Of a stretch of 64,000 nucleotides of DNA, positions 22,084 to 32,884 are shown piece after piece (position 1 is the first letter of the stretch; each line of letters opens with the position of its first letter). Both the position numbers and the translations under genes were made by a program. Source of the DNA: Glycine soja. Lineage: Eukaryota > Streptophyta > Magnoliopsida > Fabales > Fabaceae. The notes under the pieces are model-generated. The model was not told the DNA's origin. It ran no database searches and was given only the letters and a program-made list of their open reading frames with translations. The DNA lies in the NCBI RefSeq assembly GCF_004193775.1, contig NC_041007.1, positions 23,525,696 through 23,589,695 of the forward strand. Direction: 5' to 3'.

Positions 22084-23728
22084 TGTCGCAACCTACCCTT
22101 CGGCGGGAGGGCGACGCGTGATTCGCGGGATGCGTGTTCCACGAAAGGAATACGCGCGGAGTCGCCACCAATGTTTATTTGAGGAAAACGTCGGAAAAAC
22201 CGGAAAAGACGCGATCTACGAACTTTTAAGTGAAAGGTTCGGGAGTTGTATTTACGCACGGGGAAGGTATTAGCACCCCACACGTCCGTCCCAAGGGACG
22301 ACAGCCTTTAATCGAATGTGCAAACATGACTTTGATTTTTTATGTTCCCTTTTTATGTCTCTATATCCTTTATACCCTTTTTATATTTTTCTCTTTTTGT
22401 GGTCGACAAGGGTGTTTCCCTTTGCTCCTACGTATTCCTCAATTTGCAATGAGGAAATCAGACCTACGTAGTTCTTTCTTATCAAGTGATTCTTTTTTAC
22501 TTAAAAGGTGATCATTTTAAGGCGTTGGACCTTGAAAATGATCCATTTTACTTAATGAGAAATTGAAATGATAAACTTCAAAAACCTATTTTTATGGACG
22601 AGCTTGACTAGGCAAGTTGATTTTAGCCTTAATTTCACTTTAGTTACTAGTCAATTCAATTAAGAATGAGAAATCCCAAAGAGAAAACGTCCGATTGATT
22701 TTCCGCTTTATTTTACTAAAAGACGTTTTTTTGATTATTATATTATTATTTTACCTTTTTTTTTTTTTGATTTCCAACGTGGTTACGGCACGACCGAACG
22801 GTCGGAATTCATTTTAACCGAAGTTAACGGATAATACAATTCAAACGATCGGTGGAAATTTATTTTATTTTTAGGTTAAGCGAGAAATGACTTAAGTAAA
22901 ATGGCTTAAACACGTCAAGAGGGGGTATAAAAAGTAAATGAAACGAGAATAGAAATACACAAAACACAATGTGGACCACCACGGGTACATAGAATGAATC
23001 GAAAAGCTTGGTTCGAGGTACTTACCCGTTGAAGATCGAAGAACGATGAAGAACGTCGAAGAACGGTCGAAACCTTTGCGAAATTCTTCACGGAAAACGT
23101 TACGGAAACGTTTCGGAAGCGCCTCGGCTTAGATTTTCTTCACGAAAACAATTTTTCCAAGCAAATTCGAAAGAGAGAGAAGTGCCTAAGGGGTTGAACC
23201 CTTTTCCTTCTCACTTCCTCCCCTATTTATAGCAAAATAGGGGAGATGCTTGCCGCCCAGCTCGCCCAGGCGAGCCAGGTTGCTTCCTCCAGAAGCAACA
23301 GCCTTCTGGAGGAATCTTCTGGAGGGCCCAAGTGGGTCTGATTGCTATTTGCACCCCCATTTTTACTAAGTACACCCCCTCTGCTTTTTTTTGGATGATT
23401 CTTTTTTCGTAAAGTTACGGAAACTTACGAATTTCGTAACGATACTTGTTTTCTTTCCGTAATGTTACGGAACCTTGCGGATTACATAATCATCCCCTTT
23501 TTGACTTACGGAATGTTACGGAACCTCGCTAATTATGCAACGATGCTTCCATTGAATTTCCGGTGTGTCACGGAACCTTTACGGATTGTGCATCAATATT
23601 TTCTTTTGTTTTTCGGCATGTCCCGAAATTTCAAATTGCCTAATGATGGGTGCCTAGCACCTTACAAGGACCAAACAAAGGTCGCATGTCATCAAGTAAA
23701 GGTCCCCGGACGAAATTAGGGTATGACA
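22084..23728 (-). repeat. Solo LTR of a gypsy-like element, TSD acatg
   Basis: Read on the minus strand it starts TGTCATACCCTAATTTCG and ends GGTTGCGACA, 1645 bp. The 5 bp acatg lie on both sides (22079-22083, 23729-23733). A TATA-like 'ctataaatag' on the minus strand sits near 23225, followed downstream by repeated 'cggaaacgtt'/'cgaagaacg' words. There are no internal region and no second LTR, so it is the product of LTR-LTR recombination. Element B in the big nest belongs to the same family. Confidence 0.9.
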
Positions 23729-23969
23729 ACATGATAAAGTTAATTACATTAAATAATCAAAAGTCTATTGAATGAAACATGTTAAAGTAACCTAACATAT
23801 CTTTTTTACAAAAATAAAAATACTATATTTAATAAATGATTCTTGATAAAGTATATTTAAAGTAACCCTATGATTCACATCAAATTTATTACGTAATAGC
23901 CACACTCAAAACCGCTAAGTTGAAAATGACTTTAAATTCAATATGAAATATAATTATATCCCATAATTA
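23729..23969. other. Gap between solo LTR and Pack-CACTA
   Basis: AT-rich, no gene seen; presumably interior of the outer CACTA element. Confidence 0.4.
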
Positions 23970-24276
23970 CATTACTAGAAAAATTGATTTTTATTGTCTT
24001 AATTTAAAATCAATTGATAAAAAAATGTCTTAAAAAGAAATTCAATAATATTTTTGTAAATAAATACAACTATTCTACAACAATTTTCTGTTGTTTTTAA
24101 CATGTCCTTTTCCTTTCTCCTGCTATGTGTATTCTCTCTCGCTCTCACTCTCACTCTCAAACTCCCCCTCTAGGTTCCTAAAGTCTTCGTGAGAGGGACC
24201 AAGGCCACCTCTCCATCAACGCCTCCAAGACTAGATACGTTGCCTCTCCATTGCAATTCATGTGGTAGAGACGATC

Positions 24277-24513
24277 TCAACGGGCGCGTTCCATGTCCTG
24301 AGGGAGCTTGCACTGCTGTTGGAAGCGCCACTTAGGGCCAAATTTAGGGTGCAGCGGGGGCTTGCCGTCAACAAGGAAAAAGGAGGTGTCCTCGTCATCG
24401 GATGCGAGGAATGAGTCATTGTGCGTGAAGTGGAAGATGGTGTTGGCGGGGTACTTGGAGCAGGTTGGGTTGTAGAAGTTGCGATTCTTGGGTACTGTGA
24501 CTGGAGTGGTTCC
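24277..24513 (-). pseudogene. Captured fragment of translation initiation factor eIF3 subunit D
   Basis: The minus frame reads RNFYNPTCSKYPANTIFHFT, then DDEDTSFFLVDGKPPLHPKF and GPKWRFQQ. The last two stretches match the N-terminal part of plant eIF3d as I remember it (LVDGKPP.PKFGPKWRFQQ). The rest of the ~570-residue protein is absent and a stop follows about 15 codons later. It points away from the carA fragment next door, showing that the pieces were joined inside the transposon. Confidence 0.75.
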
Positions 24514-24554
24514 CTTTAACATATTTGTAACACTGCTTCTTCTGTGAGGCATCA

Positions 24555-25525
24555 ATGGCGAAAAAAGCTTTGTCCTTCTCTCTGCCTTCCAGTGACCTCA
24601 CCAACAACCACTTTTCTTCCAAAACGCCACACGCTGTCGCCAAAGTTTTTGTCTTTACTATCAGATGGTCTTCTTTGGGTACCCTCTCTCTCTCTGTCTC
24701 AGTTTTCTTTCGCCATACCTTTAAAAATATGTTTTCATGGACCCATTTGTTTACTGCATGAAAATTTGTTTTTTTTCTCCTCTTTGATGTGAATGTCATA
24801 TTTTTTGCTTTTAATGTTGAAGGGTATTGTTAAAATTGTTAATTAATGCAGTTTTTTTGCAAGTGACGTAGGTAGTGGAGAGAGGCCTTGGAAGAATTCA
24901 GTTGCTAGACTTATGCTTGAAGATGGTTCAATTTGGAGAGCAAAATCATTTGGTGCTTCAGGGACATAAGTTGGTGAGGTTGTTTTCAATACATCAATGA
25001 CATGGTGAGGAAACTAGGAATCTTGGGATATGAGTTTCTTTTGAATGGCTTTACTTGCATGCTGAATATGTGGCAGGTTTTCTTTGTTGTGTGTGTGATT
25101 CTCAAGTATCAAGAAATTTTGACAGATCCTAGTTATGTTAGCCAATTTGTGCTTATGAAAAACCTACATATTGGGAATATTGGCATAATTTTTTGTTAGT
25201 GTTTACATTGTAATTCAAATGAGTCTTGAATCAACATGGTTTGAAGCCATTTGAAAAACTGTATTTTTGTTCACTTTTTCCAAATGATGAGGAATCAATA
25301 CAATGTTTCCTTGTTGAGCTTGTAATTAGAAGTTTGAGTATCAGGTTTTGTTCTCATGCTATGAAATTTTTTTTTGTTGATTGAGGTTTGAGTAACAGGT
25401 TTTGTTCTCATGCTATAGAAGTTTGAGCTTGCAATGCATTTTTATTCAGTACCTCTAACTAGAGATGTAAGAAGACTTTGGGGGATTACCTAGCTGAAAG
25501 GAATATAATGGGAATTTGTGGGTAG
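24555..25525 (+). pseudogene. carA: Captured carbamoyl-phosphate synthase small-subunit gene fragment
   Basis: An initial ATG (24555) opens a Ser-rich, transit-peptide-like stretch (MAKKALSFSLPSSDLTNNHF). After an intron, the exon near 24861-25010 reads ERPWKNSVARLMLEDGSIWR and AKSFGASGT, with a stop in place of the next residue. Further pieces follow: QEILTDPSYVSQFVLM (25110-25190), DEESIQCFLVELVIRSLSI (near 25290-25345) and KTLGDYLAERNIMGI (near 25470-25520). This is the N-terminal half of plastid CarA, which with CarB makes carbamoyl phosphate for arginine and pyrimidine synthesis. Exon order and introns are kept; stops make it dead. Confidence 0.85.
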
Positions 25526-25811
25526 TTTATACAAAAAGATGTGTTGCAAAAAATGTTGTCTGCTCTCTGCAATCTGCATGAATAAAGGTTTCAATTTTCA
25601 TATTTTCTATTGTAAATATGAATTTTTTTATGTTGTTTTTAGTACAGAAGGAAACAAGTATTATATATCTTCCATCATAGTAACCTTATAGGTGGACTGC
25701 TTGTAGGTTAGTATATGAAGGGTTGAATCCCAAGTTTTAATTGCAAAATGAGTTATCAAAGTTATCATGTACAAAGGGTTGATTAATTGATGATCATGTT
25801 GTTTTTCATTT

Positions 25812-25918
25812 CATGCAGCGAGGTTTTGAATCGGAACTAGAATGATGCTCATGTATCTATTCTTCCAATTTATAAAGAGTTGATAGCTCACGAAATAAGG
25901 GTTTGGGTGTTTAGGTTG
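25812..25918 (+). pseudogene. Captured exon of a serine carboxypeptidase-like gene
   Basis: After an AG acceptor the frame reads CSEVLNRN, stop, NDAHVSILPIYKELIAHEI, RVWVF, ending at a GT donor. The pattern 'C...N..W.D...S.LP..K.LI..GIRVW.FSGD' is that of S10 serine carboxypeptidases just before their catalytic Asp. The Trp codon is now a stop (TAG). Only this exon was recognised. Confidence 0.7.
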
Positions 25919-28481
25919 GTTTTGAAATGCATTATTTTATAGCTCTCCTATTTGTTTACTCTTGAGTCTCTCTCTTCTAGCTACACCATCTAGTTCTAGA
26001 AAGGGAAAGAAACATAGGATAAGTAGAAAAAACTAATGCAATTTCTTAAATACTTCTAGACTTTTAGTGAATATTGTTGTTTAGTTAAAGTTAGAGTTTC
26101 ACTTTAATAAACTACATAATACTGAAAAGTCCGTATAAGATATTGGAGTGAAACTCTAATTTTTAATTTTAAATTAGAGAACGGTATGAAAAGCATGTAA
26201 AGAATTGCGTCTAAATTTTTTAGCAAGTAGCTGGCTAGAGAGGATCCAAATCAATGATTAATGGGTAGATGCATATTAATTATGTTTGACACTTTTTGCT
26301 AATACAATGGGGGCATGGACTCAGTGGTGCCTGTCATAGAAACAAGATATGTCCTTGCACAAATATGACTAAGGGGTTGAGGGTGTAGGAGAGTAGGAAA
26401 AAAGAGTGATATGTATTTTGGGGTAAGTTAGTTATCTCGGTCACATGTGAGTGTTGTGGAAGGGGTGTTTGAAGGAAAGTGGCAGGGATGTAGTATGGAA
26501 GACATTTATTTTGTATATTGTACCTCGAAATTGAGAGGCCATGCTCTTTGCAAGGCCATGGATACCCTGCAGTGTAGTGGTTTTCTTTTTTTGTTTTTTA
26601 CTTGAGTAAGAAAGGTCAATACTTCCTGTATTGGTATCAATGTCAACTAGTGGTTTTACAGGTTATAGCATTGCTGTTAAACTTATTTCTTAGGTGCAGA
26701 TCTGACATTTTTTGTTTCTAAACAAGATTTATGTTCTTTCAACTGTACATCTTAGATTTATGTTATAAACAATATTTTTATATTATGTTTTCTATTATTT
26801 ATATATTAAACTCCAATTTTTTCCATCATGATATCACATAAATTATGGGATTTTTGTTCAATTTTTTGCAATAAGTTTAATTCTACTTAGTTTTAATTTT
26901 TTTTAATATCTTGCATAGCTTATGCTCCTATCCTCCTTCCAGCTCGACTTGTTCAAGCTCTAAATCTTAATGTGCATGCATTAGGTGTGCAAATTTCACC
27001 CCCGCAAGGTCTTAAGCCCAACTTTTAATTCATTGAATTGAATTTCATATATTCATTCAAATTTTATATATTTAATTATAACTTTATAAGTATCCTGAAG
27101 TTACAGTTTTGAATGATTGCTAGCTTCAAGTATGCTATGATTCTTAATTTCATACTCTCATGTATTTAACTTATTTACCCTTATTAAAATCAATCCAAAC
27201 TCATATTATATGTAATTTAATTTCTTTTCTACTAATTCACTCCCCCCTCTTAAGTAAGGATAAGGAAAAATAATGATTAAGGGTAAGCCTAAAAGATTTA
27301 TAATCAATACTTAATTGGTTTTCCGTTTGTTAATGTCCCAAAGCACATTCAACCCAATCCATCGATAGCGTTATTGAACTGAATGTCCATTTGAAGCTGC
27401 TTAATGAAAAATCAGAACATAATTTTAATAAATAAAACTCCAGAGGATTTGAATCCATGCTTTTTTTTTTATTGAAGTTGGAATGATTGGTCCTGATATG
27501 GTATTTGAAAGATTGTTGTGTCACCTGATGGCTTATGCATTTATACAATTTTTCTCTGGTGTATTTAGTAGTTATTAACTAACTTCATGATCCCTGATGA
27601 GTGGTTTTTTACCCTACCATAGGGAAGACTTAAAGCGAGAAGATTTTTCCATCTTTATTATGTTGCATTTTTGTTGTCAATGTTGTTGCCTATTTTTAAT
27701 ATTGTTTTATTATTTTGGTGCATGTAAGATTTTTGGGATTTCAAATAATGACTGGATGGTTATGACTAGAAATTGTCTCTATACCATGCTTTATTGGAAT
27801 ATTTGCTCTTCTTGTAAATTGTTTGAACTTAGAGAGCTTGATTTTAAGCATAGCAACTTAAGATTCTTTAGAAATTCTATTACATAGAAATAGGGATGTT
27901 TCAAATTATGGTGGAAATGGGTTAAACAACTCATCAATATACCTATAGATGAGGCTAATTATTTTTGGATTGGGTTCAACTTGATTTGATGAGAAAAGAA
28001 TCAACCACTCTTATATGTTTATACTCATGAAATAGTCTGGTGAACTTTACTTAGTCAGGGGTGCATTATTTTGTTTCATTTTTACTACCTTATGTTGTGG
28101 GAGTTTGCAGGGCAACCTTATTCTTAGATTACATTCCAGAACATGCTGTGATATTATATCTTATGAAATTTAGACAAAAGAAACACTAAAATTAGTTATC
28201 TGAGACTAAAAGTGAAAACTTTTCAAATAAGGGTTTCTTTTCAATTTACTATTTATTTATCCTGCAATACAACTGTAATCACTAATCTTTATGTAAATTT
28301 CATTGTTAAATGAATAAGACTGGTAGGAATGGAAAATAATGTCTTATAGATAAATTATTATCAAGCATCTTTTTTCATATCTAATTATGAAATGTGAACT
28401 TTAATAGTGTGTTGAACTTATTTATTTATGTTTGGTCTTGTCGTGCATTAAAGCCTTGGGACATTATTTTCTTACTTTCAG
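25919..28481. other. Interior of Pack-CACTA without recognised coding sequence
   Basis: AT-rich, intron-like. A short open stretch near 26925-27020 (..LLPARLVQALNLNVHALGVQ..-like in one frame) could be part of another captured gene, but I cannot name it. The ORFs at 27330-27890 show no recognisable domain. Confidence 0.35.
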
Positions 28482-29462
28482 GTTTTGTCTGTGACATTGA
28501 ATGGATGGTCAAGTTATGGAATAAATGCAACGATTGAAGTTGGAGGAAATTCTTCTGCTAATTCAATTTATGAGGCTAATTTTCTAGAAGGATATACAAA
28601 ACCTAGACCAGATGCCAGTCATGAGCAGCGTGCGAAATTCATCCGATTAGATATGTTTTCATCTAACTTTACACTGTACATCTACCATTCTTAGCATCAT
28701 TTTGATTGTTTTATAAATATATTATATATTATATTTATGGTCACCACAAAATGGGTAAAAGCTGTAGTCAATTTTTTATGATATAGACACGAACTTTTGT
28801 GCCCTAATTGCAATTTTTTTTCTTCTCATGTTTTTCTTTTTTCTTTTTTACCATTTGGCTTTGCTGAGTCATTTATTTTCAAGTTTATGTTTTTATTGTA
28901 CTCTTTTTAATTGCACTCTATTGTCCTAGGTTGATAACGGACTAATCGGCATTGCATTGGGATATTGCTTATGGTAGCATAATCTATGATAGCAATCTAA
29001 CCAGTGCTCAAGTTAAGAGTGGCATTTTAATTGTGGTAATTTTTATTGCAGGTTAAAGTATGAGTGTCAAGAATTTTATACTTTATGGATAGTTTTCGAA
29101 TTACTAGTGATTCATAGCATATGGTAATTATATTTTATACTTTAGTTCCTTTGATTGGAGATGTATTTGTTTGTTGGCCACATGTTGAGTTAGCATATCA
29201 AAGGTAACTGAGTTTAATTGATGTTGTACCCGGAGGAAAGCCTTCTATCACTTGTTGCATGCATCCAACCTTACTAGTTTGGTAGTAAATGAAACAAATT
29301 ATTTTCATGAGTGGTTTACTTGGATGTTTGATTGGTATTTATGGTTAAAATAGGAAGGAAAGGTAGAATTTATTGGAATGTTAAAGGCGAAAGTGATCAA
29401 AGGCACAAATTTAGTTGTCAGAGATACGATGACAAGTGATCCATATGTTATCTTGGCCAACA
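28482..29462 (+). pseudogene. Captured ARF-GAP/C2-domain (AGD-type) gene fragment
   Basis: The exon at 28482-28666 reads VLSVTLNGWSSYGI, IEVGGNSSANSIYEANF and PDASHEQRAKFIR, the C-terminal part of an ARF GTPase-activating domain in plant AGD11-13-type proteins. The exon at 29342-29462 reads EGKVEFIGMLKAKVIKGTNL, VVRDTMTSDPYVI, the start of the C2 domain that follows in the same proteins. The order fits one source gene. The zinc-finger part of the GAP domain is missing and frames are damaged, so no function is expected. Confidence 0.8.
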
Positions 29463-30039
29463 GGTTGGTTGTTCTCAGTTATCATTAGCATAAATTATTT
29501 CATGGGAAACTTTTTTTCTTTATCTTTTATTTTTAATTGAAGAGCAGTAGATGCTGATAATTTTCTTTCTGAATTGACTTTGGTGTTATACGCCTTTAGA
29601 CTGTACATATAATTGTAATAAAGAGTAATTTGAATCCAATTTGGAATGAGGAACTTATGTTGTTTGTTCCTTAACAATTTGGACTATTGAATTTGGTAAG
29701 GTTCAATTTCATCTTGTCTTGTTAGAAAATGGCAAAAATTCCATGATGCTTATTTGGTGGTTGGATATTTGGATCTTCAATAAATGGAAACAGATGGCCC
29801 TCAAATTGTCACCCTCACAGTGTCTACTTTCAAATAATTTTTTTTAAAAATAGACATTCTAAGATGGTTCTTTAAAAAATCGTCTTAGAAAGTTTACATT
29901 CTAAGACAGTCTTAGATCCTCAATTTTTTTTAAAAGACATTCTAAAATGGTTATTTGAAAAAACGTCTTAGAAAGTCTACATTCTTAGAAAGGCCTTAAA
30001 AACTGTCATTAAATGTCATTTTTTCAGTAGTGTTACTAA

Positions 30040-30900
30040 CATTCAAAATGTCATTAATCGGATTAAAGCATTGTTGGTTAAATTACTTACTTTTACTTCA
30101 ATCCAATCATCATTGGATTTACTATTGAGGGACTTACCATGAAATTCCTTCAAACTGCTAATAAAAGAAAGAAACATACATGTATATTTTAAGATCAAAA
30201 GATTGATGTATAATACTAAAAATAAGGTAATGAAATATAATACTAAATTATACTTACGTTGTCCATCACTGTAAAAAAGACGCTTAGACATTGATTGCCT
30301 GAGATTATTTGTTATACATCACTGTAATCTATGAACAAGGGGAAATCATCATTGTTAACCCCAAACAAAGTTGCATCCCATGCCACATAAGCTTATTGGT
30401 AAAGGTCAAAGGAAACCTTAACCAAATCAACTAAGGGATCATCAATAATTGGTTTTGACCTATCAACAAGTTTAACCAGTTTCTTAGGACGTCTATGTAA
30501 GTCTTACATTGTTAATAAACATGTTAATGTCAATAAACAATGTAAAGTCCATTTCATTACATATAAACACAACTCAAGCAAATACCCCATGTGAAACATG
30601 TCTCACAAGATGTCTTGGCCATGCAATGAAGATGTTCTTGGCCTACCTCACAAACTAAACCTATAAAGTGGGAAAAGGAATTGATGCATCCTCATCTAGA
30701 ACTTCTGAGACATTGACCTTCACAACATCATCGGTGAGACTCATGTGGTGTACAGTTAATGACCCCTCATATATTTTTTGTCAATTCCACCAAGTAGGTA
30801 CAATGCTTACCTTCAACATATATCCAATGATAGTTCATATCATCATTGTAAGGGTCCTCCCCTAAGGTTCACTCATAATGCAAAGCATATGCATATTGAG
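30040..30900 (-). pseudogene. Remnant of a CACTA-element protein
   Basis: In minus frames, broken by stops, one reads SEVLDEDASIPFP (near 30690), AWPRHLV (near 30620), RPKKLVKLVDRSKPIIDDPL (near 30450-30490), WDATLFGVNNDDFPLFI (near 30340) and GNQCLS (near 30290). The series 'FxAWPxHLV' followed by 'WDxTxFGxxNxxFPLxI' and 'GxQCLS' is, as far as I know, typical of the non-transposase/Ulp1-type proteins of plant CACTA elements. It adjoins the Pack-CACTA right end and may be part of the outer CACTA element that starts at 21294. Confidence 0.6.
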
Positions 30901-31959
30901 TGTGAAGGTTCAATGTTGAGGGACAACAAGACCATGACACATAAGAATTAAAATAAAAAGAAATGTCAAGAAAGAGAAAGAATCACCAAAGTTGAATGCG
31001 ACACAATCTTCAAAGGACAAGAACAGCACTATCATAACTACTTTAGTGCCTGTTGCCTATAGGTTTAGTTACATAGTTTTACAATGAACAACAACCTCAA
31101 ATGTGTTGAACCTAAAACCAGTGCAAAATATATGCTGAACCTAAAAAAATCCCCTTTTGACTAGCAACCATTTCCACAAATAATTTTTTGCTCTTTATTT
31201 TAATAACAGGTTAACATAAAACTCTTAGCTGGGGCCTATTTCTAAGCACATTTGAAATTTTTGAAGTTTAACTTTAAGTAACATAACATGTTCATACATA
31301 CCAAATAATCTAACATGTAATATGAATATAAAGATCAATCTTATATAATCTGCTTTCTTTGTATAATATTCACTAGGCAAGTCTTTACAATTCAATAACA
31401 TGTAATTCAATAGAATGAGAAACATTTACTTGCCATATTAAAATACGGGAAAAAATTAAAATGCAGTGGCAAGATCAAATAGAAAATCAAAGTATTATGT
31501 TATGGCTCAAACTACTAGTGAATCGGTTACAAGTATGGGTGATGATGATATTGGCAGTGGCTACAAAACTACAAAGTCTACACAAATTTTGTTGTACATG
31601 TATTCAGATATATTCTAATGTTATCCAAGAGAAATCTCAACAAGGATATGATTCTACTAATCATGTGTAATAGAATGTGTTAGCAAAACTTTTTAATCAA
31701 GATATAAATAAATTATATCAACAACAATCTAGGAAAGATTAACATATACACCATAGAATGATGGAGAGTTTTAAAACCTAAGATGGTCTTATAAATAGAC
31801 ACACACAATGTCTAGTCATCATGAAGTTATCACATCCCTAAATGAACTTTTATCTATGTTTTCACCAAAGTGAGTAGTACTATACATATATAGGGAGCAT
31901 AATAATAATGAACTAATGTGATAGATAACTTTACCTAACTAGAATGTTAAGCATTCTTC
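30901..31959. other. No gene or repeat recognised
   Basis: AT-rich with short unrelated ORFs only. The right end of the outer CACTA element should lie here if it exists, but no TAGTG-type terminus with subterminal repeats was found. Confidence 0.35.
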
Positions 31960-32716
31960 TAATGTGTTCATTTGAGCAAATTCGGGTAAGGAAGCTTAGA
32001 ACCCTAAGGAGGCTAATTCGGGTAAGGAAGATTTTACTATGTAATTTATTGTTTGCATTGAGTTTTGATGTTGTTTTTGTGATGCTTGGCTGCTGAATAT
32101 TTGGTGTTTAAGTTGTTTTGGTCATTTTTGCGTGATGGTGTGGATTCAGGGTTGGATTGCTCTATTTTGAAACCAAATCATGATCTATAAAATTTTGCAA
32201 TCTAACTAAGCTTGATGTTCTTGCTAAGCGAGCAAATCCCTCTAATTTAGAAAATTTAGAAATTTCATAAGACTCGCTAAGCGAGTCATTATTGCTAAGC
32301 TAGCAAACCTCACTGGCAAAAAAAAAAAAAAGATTAGAACTTGCTAAATGAGACACACAAGTTTTGCTTAGCCAGAAATGCTCGTTAAGCAAAAATGTTA
32401 GTCGTCATTTCTTTGTATTTTGGCTTTAGAGTTTCCAAAATTATAATTAATAGTTATTTTGTCTTCTTAGTAATGAATAAGATTAATTATGAAATTAACA
32501 TAGAGATAGGATGTTTGGCACTACAAAACTTGAATAGAATTGTGGGAATGTTATGATTTGAAAACCTAGAGCTATATTAGGAATATGCTTGGTCTAAGAA
32601 CTAATGATGTGTAAGAGTGTAAATATCTTGTTGAGCTTATGGAATTTCTTGGTGAGCTCCTAAGTGAGTTGTTAAGAATGAGCATGAACATGTAGTACAA
32701 TTTGGCTTGATGTATA
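31960..32716 (+). repeat. LTR-like 5' region of gypsy element E
   Basis: It contains 'aattcgggtaaggaag' twice (near 31979 and 32013) and a cluster of 'gctaagcgag' words (32220-32400), as in other gypsy LTRs of this window. It leads directly to the gag zinc knuckles at 32717. The exact LTR borders are not resolved and most of gag is missing. Confidence 0.45.
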
Positions 32717-32884
32717 ATGCATACATCTATAACTCAAGGCATTAGGTGCTTTAGGTGTGGTGGCCCACACCTAATGACTTATGGCCCTCAAAAGGAGGTG
32801 GTGTGTTATAATTGTCAGAAGCCCAGTCATCTTGCAAGGGATTGTCAAGCTTTTGTGAGAACTACACTAATAAGGAATGCACCC
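32717..32884 (+). pseudogene. Element E gag: zinc-knuckle fragment
   Basis: The translation has a damaged first knuckle (CFRCGGPHLMTYGP) and a clean second one, CYNCQKPSHLARDC, fitting CX2CX4HX4C, as found in many Ty3-gypsy gags. The frame is cut at 32884 by element A and resumes, preceded by the duplicated caccc, at 52992. Confidence 0.8.

Larger units (their letters stand above)
23970..30032. mobile_element. Pack-CACTA transposon carrying fragments of four host genes
   Basis: The left end is CATTACTAGAAAAA (23970; one C-to-T change from CACTACTAG). The right end, read on the minus strand, is CACTACTGAAAAAA (30032). TTA lies on both sides (23967-23969 and 30033-30035), the 3-bp duplication usual for CACTA elements. 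Subterminal words 'gtctta/taagac' occur many times at 29840-30000 and near the left end. No transposase is seen inside, so it is non-autonomous. The 6.06-kb interior holds pieces of eIF3d, carbamoyl-phosphate synthase small subunit, a serine carboxypeptidase and an ARF-GAP/C2 protein, with introns, so genomic DNA was captured. Confidence 0.85.

Noticed and set aside
24544..24799. ORFs of 68-127 codons on both strands near the eIF3d and carA fragments
   Set aside because: They cover the exon 1-intron region of the captured carA piece; only the frame from 24555 has a recognisable continuation.
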